Of a DNA stretch of 64,000 nt, positions 1 to 12,065 are shown piece by piece (positions within the stretch are counted from its first letter, which is position 1; every line of letters begins with the position of its first letter). The notes beneath the pieces were generated by a model. That model saw nothing but the letters and a program-made list of their open reading frames with translations. It did no database searches and was not told where the DNA came from. The DNA lies in contig NC_086365.1 in the NCBI RefSeq assembly GCF_036324505.1, forward strand, positions 9,381,155 through 9,445,154, written 5' to 3'. Origin of the DNA: Eleginops maclovinus (Eukaryota > Chordata > Actinopteri > Perciformes > Eleginopidae). The position numbers and the translations under genes are program-made.

Positions 1-3000
1 TAAAAAAGCATGTTACAGTACGTAGACGGACGTGGGTACTGGGCTGCTTTATGTTTGATTTTGGTGACACCCTGAAGACAAGCAGATGTGATTAGCCCTT
101 CATTGCATTTTCACAGTGTGACGTTGCCACATATTGTGACACTGACAACTTCCGAAATCAGTTGCCTGGCCTGAGAAAAAGTGAAACCAGTTAGACAAAT
201 TCCTTCAACCTCTGCTACCATAAAAGCCCCCTGCCTGAAATACATTGATTGGAGTCTTTTTTTTAACTTCCACTTCCAAAGTGACATCACTATGTGAGTA
301 ACAAATCAAGCTTCAATTGGCACGCGCTACAACACAGCATACGTGATAGCCTAAGGGGCGGGACATTTCGAAGCGCTTGACCAACCACAATAGAGGCTAT
401 GCATTTTCTAACACAGCCTCAGGTGTTGAAGTTCCAGCCGGCAGAGGCGAATGAAGCAGAGTAGGAAGTGAATGTTATCCCTAACAGGAACTTTGTCATT
501 GACAGTCAAAGTGTGCTGTTTTGTGTGAGAGACAAGAAGGAAAAAAGAAAAATGCAAACAGATGTTAACAAATCAAATGCAATCAAATCTATTTATGTGC
601 AGCCAAGGATTGTCAGGATATTATGAGTCCACCTGTTTCTTTGGCATCAAGGTGAATCTATTGACCGCGTGCTATATTCTGTTGAATGTGTGACCACAGA
701 TAATAAACAACAAACACTGTTTGCTTGTTTTCCTGTCCTTTCAGTCTGCCTTTGGATGCGACTCAGATCTGGAAACAGCATGTCTGTGCAGTGTTAACAG
801 GGATGATAACAAAATCAAAGAACGTATTCGGGAATGACTCAACGTGGTGTCTTTTGTAACAGTTAAGTGTACATAGAAAGCATGAGATGAGATGAGATTT
901 ATTAACCCGAGGGAAATTGTTAAGCAGTAATTGCAGTTTGAAATAGAATCCATCACCAATATATAATATTCAGTCACTTACCATTTGAAATGTACACATT
1001 GCCATAGATTATAAACAAATTAACAGTATATATTGATGGTTATTCATGTTGATGAAATTAACAATGAAGCAGCACCAATCCTAAGACATTTAAAGGATTT
1101 TATCAAATTGGTAATTTAGCTAACAGAGTATAGAGTGTTTGACCAAAGTTGAACAAATGTGGTCAACACCAAAAATGTTCTCACGTTGAAACATTCCATA
1201 CATCTCCCTCCCTTTCCATGATGACCATCAGGTATAAATACTTTCCTTTAAGACATGTTAGAACCAGAACAACCCTCCATGAAAACCACTTAGTTTTTAG
1301 CGAAACATGGCCCTTTACCCCCTGTACTGGTTGAAACTGATATCAGACCCTTGAACCTGGCTGACAACTGTGTTAGTTTGTTTAAAAGCAGCTTTGCCTC
1401 TAAGTCTGAGCAACTACAAGATTTTCCGGTGAATTTTAAGAATTCCGTTAACAAAAAAGGTCAGAGTGGTTTCTCAGCCACAGAGCTTTGGAAATCCAAA
1501 ATCCAAAACATTTCCTTCCTGTGTTGGTTAACTGCAATGTGTTTATACTGTACTGTAGATGACTGAAGGATCAGGTTGGGGCAAGAAGAAGCTTCTTAAG
1601 CCTCAGGGAACTCAGGATTCCTCGCATTGATCTACAGGTCATCAGAACTTCAGAGGAGTTTCAGTGTTTAGGACAGGAATCCCGCAACTGGCCTCTTGTT
1701 TCACCATCAGCATATATTATCAAAGCTCACAGTATTTATTTTCACTGACATTTTTTTTCCGTCCAAAATAAGAATGAACTTGAAAACAGCAGCAAGCATA
1801 TTTACCAGAATTTCACAGGGTGCCTTTAAGCGATGTGCTTCACACTTAAGTGGGTAATTGCTCAAGGAAAATATATTTTTCATGTGACATTCAGATGGTA
1901 CTGTGGACTGAAAATAGTCACAGAACTGGGAGAAACAGGAATGCAGGGTTTTGGGGCTTTGCAGCCCCACGGCATGTGACTCCTGTTGATTTAACAGCAA
2001 AATTAGCAAAATGTTTTCCGTCAGTTTCTGTTGTCAGTGAACCGATGTTATGAGATCATTTTCTGTGGCAGTTCTCTTGGTGGAAATCTGCCTAAATGAT
2101 GAATGATGGGACAATTACAAAAAGATCCATCTCTGTTTTTTTGCTGAAAACAGAAGGTCAAAAATGTCTTTCTACACTGTTGCCAATAAAGTTGGAATCA
2201 TTTTTGTGTTTGTAAGATTTCAGTTGACTAAATATGTCTTGTTAATCGTTCGGTTGTACCAAGCTCTACTCTGTCATGTCACTTCTGGTTCCAAAATGTA
2301 AGATAGCTATGCGTATGAGAGCACTTACAACACAATCCTACTCTCACTCACTCATATTGACTGCAGACAAGATGGATAGGAAATCATTAGGTAAACTTGG
2401 ATGAGAACAAGGTTTCTTTCTGGCAACCACATCTCCAACCTCACACACATCACCGTTCAGGGATGTTGAAGACAGAGAGCTGTTGTGTCAGACACCCTGC
2501 TAAAGAAATCCAGCTTTTCCTCTCACTACTCAGAGGCCATGACCATAATTGGTTTGAACATAATTGACTGGTAAATTGAAAGATTAGCCATAAGATCCTG
2601 TCTGAATACAGCTTGCACTTTCAAAGACGCTCGAGGAAACTACTTTTTTGGATGGGCGACCCTAATCTCAACCAACCTGAAGCAGAGAGGGAAACCTTCT
2701 CTTCATCTTATGGCTATCATTAGCCAAAACAGTACGACGCATGAATTGTATCATAAGCCTTGATTTGCTGGTAGTGACATACCGACTTCTGAGGACAGGT
2801 CAAGGTTTGATGAGGCAGATACTTGTGTTGGCTTCAATATTCCAAAATGATACAGGGAGCAGATGTTTTCAGCTTCCTTTATCCAAACCTCAAAATCAGT
2901 TTGAAGGGCTTTCACCTCAGGCGCGGGCGAGGGACAGAGAATATGAGAGGTCTGTAGTCGGAACAAAAGAGGGAATAAAGGAAGGTGTGAAAGAAAGATG

Positions 3001-5670
3001 AAAGGAGGAGGGGGACTAAATAATAATAAAAAGAGTGTTTTATGGGCAGACTAACCCATCTTCATTTACCTTTACTTATATCGTAATTTGTCATTTAGTT
3101 GGTTAGCTGATTTGTGATCAGGTGTATTACTGTTGAATGTAAAAAGTTATTTTTGAATTACATAATATCCATATAAAAAGATATACAGTTTGAAGTCCAC
3201 AGATGTTTGTCTTCAGGAAATGTGCCTGTCTAGCGAGTATCTTTCTGTCAAGGGTTTTTGGAACTTTCTCTACATGCCTGAGAAGTTTTTTTGTTTTCTT
3301 CTCACGAAGCATAGGAATTTAGCAGGTTTCACATTTTTGTTTGAATGAGACTGACATGCCAAATGAAGCTCTGTCAACAGATGTTCCTTTGATCACAGAA
3401 AGTGGTCACCTCAAGGCACATATCATCAGAGATCCTTTTCGAGGTTTGCCCCTCTACGCTCCAATAGGGCTATCTTTTTTTCCTATTTGATACTTTGTCA
3501 TTTACTTCATCACTCCCACCCCGAGTCCAGGATTAGTTTATATTGTTTAACTAACTTGCAATACCTCCCAACATAGAGTAGAGCAACTTCTTGGATTTAC
3601 TTTAAAGTCCTTGTGCAACAGTGTAGAAGGCTCAATAAAATGTAATTGTGTGAAGTATGAAAATGTTGGCGGGTGAAACTGCCCTTTGGGCATTCTTGGA
3701 CTCAAACGTTCACACTTACTAGGTATGATCAAAAGAGTTTAACAGTTCATGATAAAATGCTGCTCGACCTGCATGTGCACATGAACAACACAAAGTCATC
3801 GCAGTGGTCCAGCACTGCTGAAGAAACCTGTCTGTGCTTCTGCTAAGACGCTGATTATCCGCATCAACTCCTCAGGAGGTAAAGGCTCAGAGAGCACATC
3901 CTCTACATGTGGCCCCCACAGCCTGCATGCAAAAAGTTACCTCATGGACATATCTGCTCTCTCACATTTGCGTGTACTTATTGCAAATTTACATTATGCA
4001 GCTCTAAGCTTCAGCGCCAGCTTGTAAAAGCTTAACAGCTTCAGTGAGCATAAAGGGCAGGCGGGCCAAGGGCCCAGTTGTGTTTGCTGGTAAATGATCA
4101 GGACTGGTATTTTGGACCTGAACGGGAAACAGTCAATGGTTGACTATGAACTCAGGAAGTTACTTTCATGGCCACACATTAATTTATAAACTTGGTTTGC
4201 ATTGGACTAATGGTCTGTGTGTGACCCGTTCATTTCTATTAATAGAAGAGAATGTACTCCTGAACATTGCTTACATTTCAAATCAAAAAAGTAACGTCAA
4301 TATTTTGGTAATATTTCTAAGTGTAAAGAGGTTACCAGACTTTTTAAGTTTATAGAAAGTATAGTAAAGTGACAATGAATATGAGCAGCTGAGCAGGTGA
4401 GTGAGATGATGAGCAGATGAAGAAGGGCTATTGCTAGAGAAGCGTGGAGGGGGCACTGACCTAATAGGCCTTGAGCCTCTTGAGAGGAACACATGAAGAA
4501 AGTGCAGATGAGACAGAAACATGTTCTCCTTGTTCTTCTAATTAAAAAAGGCACATTTTCTTTGTGAATGTTTTGTAATTGTTTTCATTTGGACTCAGAG
4601 TCCCTGCAGATGTGTTCTGTGATTTAGTTTGGTCCCAAAAAGCTTCTGTTGAATCTGTTAAATATAACTATTGCCTCGTGGTTGGCGCAGACTGGGGTTT
4701 GTGGCTTTGGATAGAAGATCATTGCGTTGCTATCTGACTGACTGGATTAGAGTTATTGAATAATGGCCTGTGTTTGAAAAGAGTGGGGAAACATGCAGAA
4801 ATAGTGAGGCAAACATTCAAAGTATTATCACACAGGTTATCACTCAGGTTGTACTTAAGCTAACACCTGTTCTGCATTTAACCGTGCATAAAGTGTACAT
4901 ATATCAATATTTTATATTAACTCTGCCAGTTTCAAGTACTATGCTTGTCCAAGCCAGGTTTCTAGGAAGTGCTCATAATAATATATATAACAGTAACAGT
5001 AAAAGCAGCTTGATAAGATTAGGATGAATGACATTACATAATACTGCAGATCTCTGGATCTCAGCTTGACTGACGTTACAACTCATAAGAGGTTTTGACG
5101 GATGACAAACATCTCCACCTTGAGGAAATGATCCGCAACAAATATGGATAACAATATGAAATACTGGGATTATGAACTCTGAACATAAATTACAAAACAA
5201 AGAGAAGGGAAATCGATCCTGGGAATCATTTCTACAACAGCACACACATAATCACCAAATAATTGAGACCAAACACTGTTTTCACAGGAATAGTGATCTC
5301 TGACTCTCTCTTAAAAAGAGGGTGGGAGTTTTTTTATAAATTGATTTAAGATATAGACTGGTCACTGGTTTTAGAGGGGACAAATTGAAAAATGTACTGA
5401 TAAGCTGCATTTATAAAACCCCAGGGTTTTGCAGATATAGGGATGAGTTTTCCGGGCTGTACGACGTGATAAACAATAAGAAAGTTGTCTTTGTCTTTAG
5501 GATTTTAATTTTGACTTGCAAAAACCCACAGAATCATAACTAATCTAAATAATTCATTAATTCACAGCACCGAATAAGCCTATATCTTTAAATCACAGGG
5601 TCAACTGGATTAACAACATGATAGTAAGTGGACCATTTACGAACATCTAAACATCTGATCCAAAGTAAAG
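1..5670. other. Non-coding sequence, no gene recognised
   Basis: Only short chance frames occur here and none resembles a known protein. It is ordinary A/T-leaning intergenic or intronic sequence with a purine-rich patch around 2925-3020 and a possible dispersed-repeat tail at 884-935. Confidence 0.6.
884..935 (+). repeat. Possible retroelement tail remnant
   Basis: The string GATTTATTAACCCGAGGGAA resembles the 'TTTATTGATCCC..GGGAAATT' motif that recurs at the ends of dispersed repeats in many fish genomes. It is recognised by motif only, without a body or target-site duplications. Confidence 0.3.
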
Positions 5671-5674
5671 ACAC

Positions 5675-5840
5675 TGACTTTATAATGTCAGCAGTTTTCA
5701 CATAACTGTATTAGGTTATTTGAAAGCAATAATAATAGGTTCTAATTAAAAAATGAAGTTCAACTTAATATTATTGCTTTCATCTAACCTAATACAGCTA
5801 TGTGAAATCTGTTGACATAATGCATCTTATTAAAGTCAAC
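5675..5840. repeat. Imperfect inverted repeat (MITE-like foldback)
   Basis: The left arm (about 5675-5735) contains CATAACTGTATTAGGTTATT and then GAAAGCAATAATA. The right arm (about 5766-5840) contains the reverse complement with a few substitutions: TATTATTGCTTTCATCTAAC, then CTAATACAGCTATGTGAAAT. The arms are about 60 nt and separated by about 30 nt. This form fits a small non-autonomous foldback element or a transcribed long hairpin. No terminal duplications were confirmed. Confidence 0.7.
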
Positions 5841-5972
5841 GTTTCCAGTTTTTTCAGTTCTCTTAGAAGCCCTAAAGAGACAAGACTGGAATAAGGTTTA
5901 TTGGGAAGATGTAAATTAAGCTCATGAGAGAGAGCCGGTGAAATGAAAACTTCTGCATGCAGTCAAAAACAC

Positions 5973-6108
5973 AACAGAGAGCTGGAACTTGATGGCAAAC
6001 ACTGAAGATTTATTTGAACTTAATGTACACGAGAGTTGACACAGACATTTGCTGACAGCCACAAGTTGACACAACTCCTGCCCAAGCAATTCTAAAGAAC
6101 TCTCTTCC
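5973..6108 (+). repeat. Dispersed repeat, copy A (paired with 36934-37075)
   Basis: It shares GGAACTTGATGGCAAA, a TTTATT.AGTT stretch, GA.TTGACA.ACATTT and AATTCT.AAGA in the same order with 36934-37075, with many substitutions between them. It is an old transposable-element relic, possibly part of an LTR, class unassigned. Confidence 0.55.
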
Positions 6109-6362
6109 AGTCCCATGTATTTAACCTGTTATAAGAGATTACCACAACATGCATAACAAAAAATAACAAACACTGTAACTCCTCTATCAGCTGACGCCAA
6201 CAGGCAGGAAGAAGGAGACAAAACACACAGAGCGCAGCAACACAAGGTCTCAGGTCTGTGCTCAGCGAGGGAAGTAGAAAGTGATAAACTGTGTCAAATG
6301 TATGGGCCGAGGAAAATATTAAAACCCCAAGATCCAGGAACCACAAATTTGCTGAAAAACCT

Positions 6363-6466
<104 letters not shown>

Positions 6467-7011
6467 CAACAATGATGTTGGAATTGGGAAGTTAGTTTCC
6501 GGGTTAAAACAAATATTCCTTTGAATGCTTGAATGCCTTCCAGGAGAGAATGTATCCTATCATTTGAATTGATAGACTTTGATATTTTTCAACTTTTTCC
6601 ACATCCTCAGGATTAATTTATTATCAGTTATCAACCCACATTTTCTTCTTAGGCCATCTTAATGTGTACTTTTGCTTTTCAATAGAGTTTTTTAATCCAT
6701 CTCCAGTATTGAGCCATAAGCTGCCTTTTCTCTCCTTCCCATCCCTGTCCTCTCTCTCCATCATGAAGTTGTTTTACAGGAGTCCTTTTCTAATGCCAAT
6801 GCCCACCGTGACAGAGCAAACATGGTGTTGTATTTGTGCTTACTTCTAACTCTGAATGGGGAGGGATAATAGTTCAGTAGCAGTGCAGACTTGGCTTACT
6901 GCATGTTAGTATTGCACATTTATCTTTTCTATATGTGAATAATTCTTTCACAAAGCGATAAAAAGGGCCGTAAAAACAATCTCTTATGCCTGCACCCCTT
7001 TTAGTTCGCCA

Positions 7012-7419
<408 letters not shown>

Positions 7420-8766
7420 GCATGTTACAATTCAATCACACATAATTACTGTCATCATCACTTGAAGGCAAACACAGGCATGTTTGTTGGATCCTTAAAC
7501 ATTTAAAGTATAGCGTTAAAGCAACATGTTGTGACTTTCTTCTTGGCCAAGCGCCGCCCTTTCTACTGGTTTGGAATAGCTACTTAAAAGCTTTACATGC
7601 TAACACCTGGAGCATCCTGGAGCAGTACTTGAACATTTATACTTCAGTAGGGCTGACCCTATTATGTGAGTCACATACGTTTAAGCCCCAATAATTTTTG
7701 AGGAATAAGAGGAAGGAAAGAAAGTGTCAGGAGGGTAAAAAAGGCCTATGGGTGGAAAAGGTGTGAGAAGATTAAGCTGTTAAGAAATGAAATGTAATGG
7801 GAGAGAACGTGAGCAGCAGACTTTTGTCTAACCTCTGAGCTAGTTGTTACTGTGATGGCTGAATAAGGCAAGCTGTCAAACTTTTGCTCATCGCACATTC
7901 TTTAGTCTATTTAGGGGCCAAAGACGATATGCTGGTTCCCTAAAGCCAAGAGTTCAAGCTCAACCTTTTCTGAAATTGAACATTTAAAGATCTGTCAATA
8001 TTTGCACTTCCAAGTAATGTGATTTTGTTAAAAGTGTGTTTAAAACTAAGCAAAGCGAATGCAACTTCAGGTCAGCAAACATTTGATATAGTGCATTATT
8101 AGACTACATTTGTCAGAGGAAATAAACAAATAGTCCATCTGCTAAACAATTTCCACTAAAAGAACAGGTGGTTTTAATGCAAGAATAATCATTCCAACCA
8201 CTGCGTGCAAAACCATGATCCACTTACTCATGCTTACTTGTGGCCTAGTGGGCTGCATGGAGTCAAACCTGAAACTGCTTTACTTGGGAAAAATAAATAC
8301 AAGTGGAAATCTGGAGAAAATCTAAGTCAAATTCCTTTTGTGTGTTCATACTTTGCCAATAAAGCTGGGTATGAAAGAAAACAAAGTCACCATGTTAAGT
8401 AGACAATGCTTCAAATATGGCTCATTCGACCACAGGGAGGAAAGAAGATCTACACACATTCAGCACATTTCAAGATTAGCATCGCATTCAGTATATCACC
8501 AAATGGGAAAGATTGTTCAATCCATATGCGTTGAATAATAACCAGAAGAGTGTTTATGCAGACCATTGTCATTGAAAATTCCCCTTTATCGCCTCTCTAA
8601 ATTCTGACTACCTGACATGTGTTAGCACTGAATTTCCATTAACATCAATATAGTAAGTAGTCTGTAGTCCAGTATGCACCAACAACTGGACACTTCAAAC
8701 TACTGGAGTCCAAACTTAGTAAGGCTATGGGCAGAAAAAAGCAACAAAGTGTATTGGTCTTTCCCA

Positions 8767-8781
8767 GTTACCGTGGAGACC
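8767..8781 (+). promoter_or_regulatory. RFX X-box-like motif
   Basis: GTTACCGTGGAGACC closely follows the imperfect palindrome bound by RFX factors (GTNRCC, spacer, RGYAAC). A single motif without a neighbouring promoter is weak evidence of function. Confidence 0.25.
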
Positions 8782-10384
8782 CCAGTGATGATGCAGTCAG
8801 GGCGCTTAGGGATGGGACTTAGCGAGCAGTGTGCCAAACCAGAAAATCCTCCGAAGGGATTTTCACCCGCCAATGTCTGAGCCCTAGTACGATCCAATTG
8901 ACTCCAGATGTTACGGCACAGAGAGAGCGGGAACATGATAGATAAAGACTTCCGGTCTGTCGCCCAGCTTTATTTATACCGAATACTATAATTCAGGAAA
9001 AACATTTGCAATAAGTGAAATAATGTGCTTGACACTGCTAATGCAGAGTAAAGGAACAGATATTCAGTGAATCTATGGAATACTTAGTGGCTCCTGTACT
9101 TTTTACAAAGTGGCGTCTGGGGTCCTGGAACGAAAAGGCATCAATTTGATGTTGATGCATCTTTTCCAACCTTGCATATAAATTAACTTGTTGAGAGCGG
9201 AATGAAAACATCGCTCATGTTTAGCATGTTTCAGTGAGACAGAGCAACACAAATAGGAAGTTGATTGCAACAGATCCATCTGGATTTTTTAACCCCACCA
9301 TCTGGTCTCTTTTGGGAGAGTGAGGGGGGAATCAGGATAAGCCGGAGGAGATGTGAAGGTTTTTATGTTGTCACTTTTTCTTTGCCAAGCGCAGCCACTG
9401 TTCTGATGCAGGCTGTTTATACGATCAGACATGTCTTTCTCCTGCCTTTCGCTGTTTTCACCCCCCAGGTGTTAAGGTAAGATAAGTTAAGGGAAGGGCA
9501 AAATTCCAATCATAACAGTGAATTACCCTCTGAATGTTTCACCGTCTTCAGCCAGGTGAGTCATCGGCATTATCCATTCAGCAAACTAGTTTGTGTACAT
9601 TTGTGGTTGCAAGGCAAGCGTCTTTGGTGTGGCGCATGTTCATGTTTGCAATTAGGAGAATGAAAGGGACGGGAAGGGAAGTGTGTGTATGTATAAAGTG
9701 CTAAAGGTACACATTCCTTCAGCTGACAGACAAACCTGAACACACACCTTGCGAGTTTGACCACATAAGACACGGAGAGAAGTAACAGGGTATATTTTTG
9801 TGGATTCGCTAAATACATAAACAATCACCAGTGCGCGATCCAATCACACAACCTGTGAATCATTTATACTCTAAAATAAATGTTCCAATGTTAGCTGAAT
9901 GCAAAAAATGTTGAGAAATTGACAGCGTTTTCACATGTGGCCCCCATTTCATCCTCAAAAGTCCATTGTGAAATGGTACAGTCATTGTAGAGAGTGGAGC
10001 AAGCGCAACTTATCAAATCAATCATTGGTATATCTTTCTGTTATTTCCAAAGCTTTCTATTGAGTAATAGTGAAATTATAATTAAGTTCCCTATTGTCTT
10101 AGTAAGATAAAACAGATATATAATACAATACAATGAATGCAATACACTTTCCTGCCAGTTCTTTTCCATTATCACACTGATTTACAACATGCCAAGAAAT
10201 GCCGCCAGGCACAAGCAAAGGGCAAGGGAAACATAGACTGTGGGAAAGTATATGCACCTTTAAACAATAGAGATTTCAAAAGCCTGAAATAATCAGGAGT
10301 CGCCCCTTTGGTTTATGGGTTAGGACACCATCCATAAACTATTACCTCTGGTTTGAGTGAATGCTAATAGAGCCATACTTAGGT

Positions 10385-10436
10385 TACCTCATAAAATGTT
10401 GAAAGAGAATTGGCATTGCAAATGTTTTATGAGGTA
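10385..10436 (+). repeat. Short hairpin-forming inverted repeat
   Basis: TACCTCATAAAATGTT (10385-10400) pairs with AATGTTTTATGAGGTA (10421-10436) over 16 bp around a 20-nt loop. Two of the pairs are G-U if the plus strand is transcribed. Confidence 0.55.
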
Positions 10437-10639
10437 GAAATGGATTCAAGATTTGTGTGAGGTTTTAAGGATGCACACAATTGGATGTAAGATGGCACGC
10501 CATTGAAAAGTAAGGGAGGAGGTGTCTGCTTTGTGGTCATTAACAGTGGTGCTCATATGTCTCTCTACTGCTGCCCGTTGAGATCGTGCCATGGATTACA
10601 GTACTGACATGAACTGAACCATTTTTATGCACATTTGGA

Positions 10640-11215
10640 GATATCCCAGGCTGCTGAAGTACAGAAGGCCCAGGATCCCTCCCCTTCTGTTTTAAACAGG
10701 CAGGTGTGTGAACTTTTCGAAAGGATACTGCTCCAGTTTAAACAGTCCACCATGACCGTTTCAGTCCCCTAAAACACAAGGTATCTCTTTCTCAACAACT
10801 ATCTCCCAATTGCCCTCAAAGTCCTGACGGGCCGACCCCAGGCATTGCAAGCGGGTGACATGACATCTTCCACCGTGACCCTTTAACATTGGAGCTACCA
10901 CGGCTGCTTGCTCGGCCCTCTTCACTACTCCTGTTTCACACAGGACTACGTGGCCACACACAGCTCCGACACCATCGTCAAGTTTGCTGACGACAACCGC
11001 CATGGGCCTGTTCGCCGACAGCAGTGAGACTCTGTACAAAGGGGAGGTCGGAGCATTGAGATCTTGTTGCACCACCCTAAAACTTAAGACTCTTTAGAGG
11101 GTGGTTGAATCAGCTCAGCACATCACCAGGACAGAGTTGCCATCCAAGATATTGAAGGATGATTTGAAGTTAAGGGACTTGCGCAAGACCATCTTAAAAA
11201 AATAATGGTCTCTGT
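10640..11215 (+). pseudogene. Decayed non-LTR (LINE) reverse transcriptase, 3' portion
   Basis: The plus strand carries a broken reverse transcriptase of a LINE type common in fish. From 10821 the frame reads VLTGRPQALQAGD, then an in-frame stop near 10880. A region corresponding to the usual GxPQGCVLSPLL block follows in decayed form, then THSSDTIVKFADD (10959-10994), the catalytic FADD box. Next, in another frame, comes ETLYKGEVGAL. Further right, near 11095-11150, SAQHITRTELPSIQDI matches the usual C-terminal tail after a large internal deletion. Stops, frameshifts and deletions show it is dead. The clade (L2, Rex or RTE-like) cannot be fixed by eye. Confidence 0.8.
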
Positions 11216-11706
11216 CAATGAATCCTACTTTTTCCCACAGTGTCTTTTATGAACACAAACCTCTTTCAGAATGTTCTTGCCCAGTTTATAGTGCAGGCTT
11301 TATAATAAAAAGTATTCATGCCAAAATGACTTGACTTGATGAAAGGCATTAAAGTTCTAAGGCTTTAAATACTTTTCTGTTTGACTAGTTAATTGACCGG
11401 AAATGTAGCTTCAAGTCTGAATTAAAGTGAGAAAACTGTGCGGGACTATGTTTCCATGTTCCACTGGGAGGCCGCAGTATGAAGGTAACTTCACACCCTG
11501 CTTTCACACTTAATAACAGAGCAAATTACTAAAGAGTGAAGCCAGCTGCTCCTGCATAAGGGGGGGAGACTCTGTGGCACATGTCCGTCTGTTGGATAAA
11601 GGAGAGCAGCAGTGTTGACACATGTCTGTTAGTCCTCAATGAAAGAGAGAGGAGGAAAGAAAAACAGAGAGCCTCTATCCATCCCCTTCTCACACTACAG
11701 GCTAGC

Positions 11707-11707
<1 letters not shown>

Positions 11708-11767
<60 letters not shown>
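11708..11767 (+). repeat. (AC)n microsatellite
   Basis: A pure AC run of about 60 bp. Confidence 0.97.
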
Positions 11768-11769
<2 letters not shown>

Positions 11770-12041
11770 AAAGCAGGAGCAGCAGAGGTTTGTACTCTTT
11801 TCTTACTGTGTCTTTTGTTGGAATCACTCTGGAGTTACATTTCAGTAGACTCCCCCTTCACAGGAGCAGGTTGACAGAGTGTGACATGAGCGGCGGAGCA
11901 GTAATGGGTCACAATAACCAACCCAAATCAGCCGCAGAGATCAGGGGAGCTAATCCAGTGCCAAGCCTAATAGAATCACAGACAGGAATAGACCATACGG
12001 CTCAACAGTGGCTTTGACCTTGCTTCAACGTTTGGGTGAGC

Positions 12042-12065
12042 GTGTGTGTGTGTGTGTGTGTGTGT
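12042..12065 (+). repeat. (TG)n microsatellite, short
   Basis: A pure run of about 24 bp. Confidence 0.95.
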
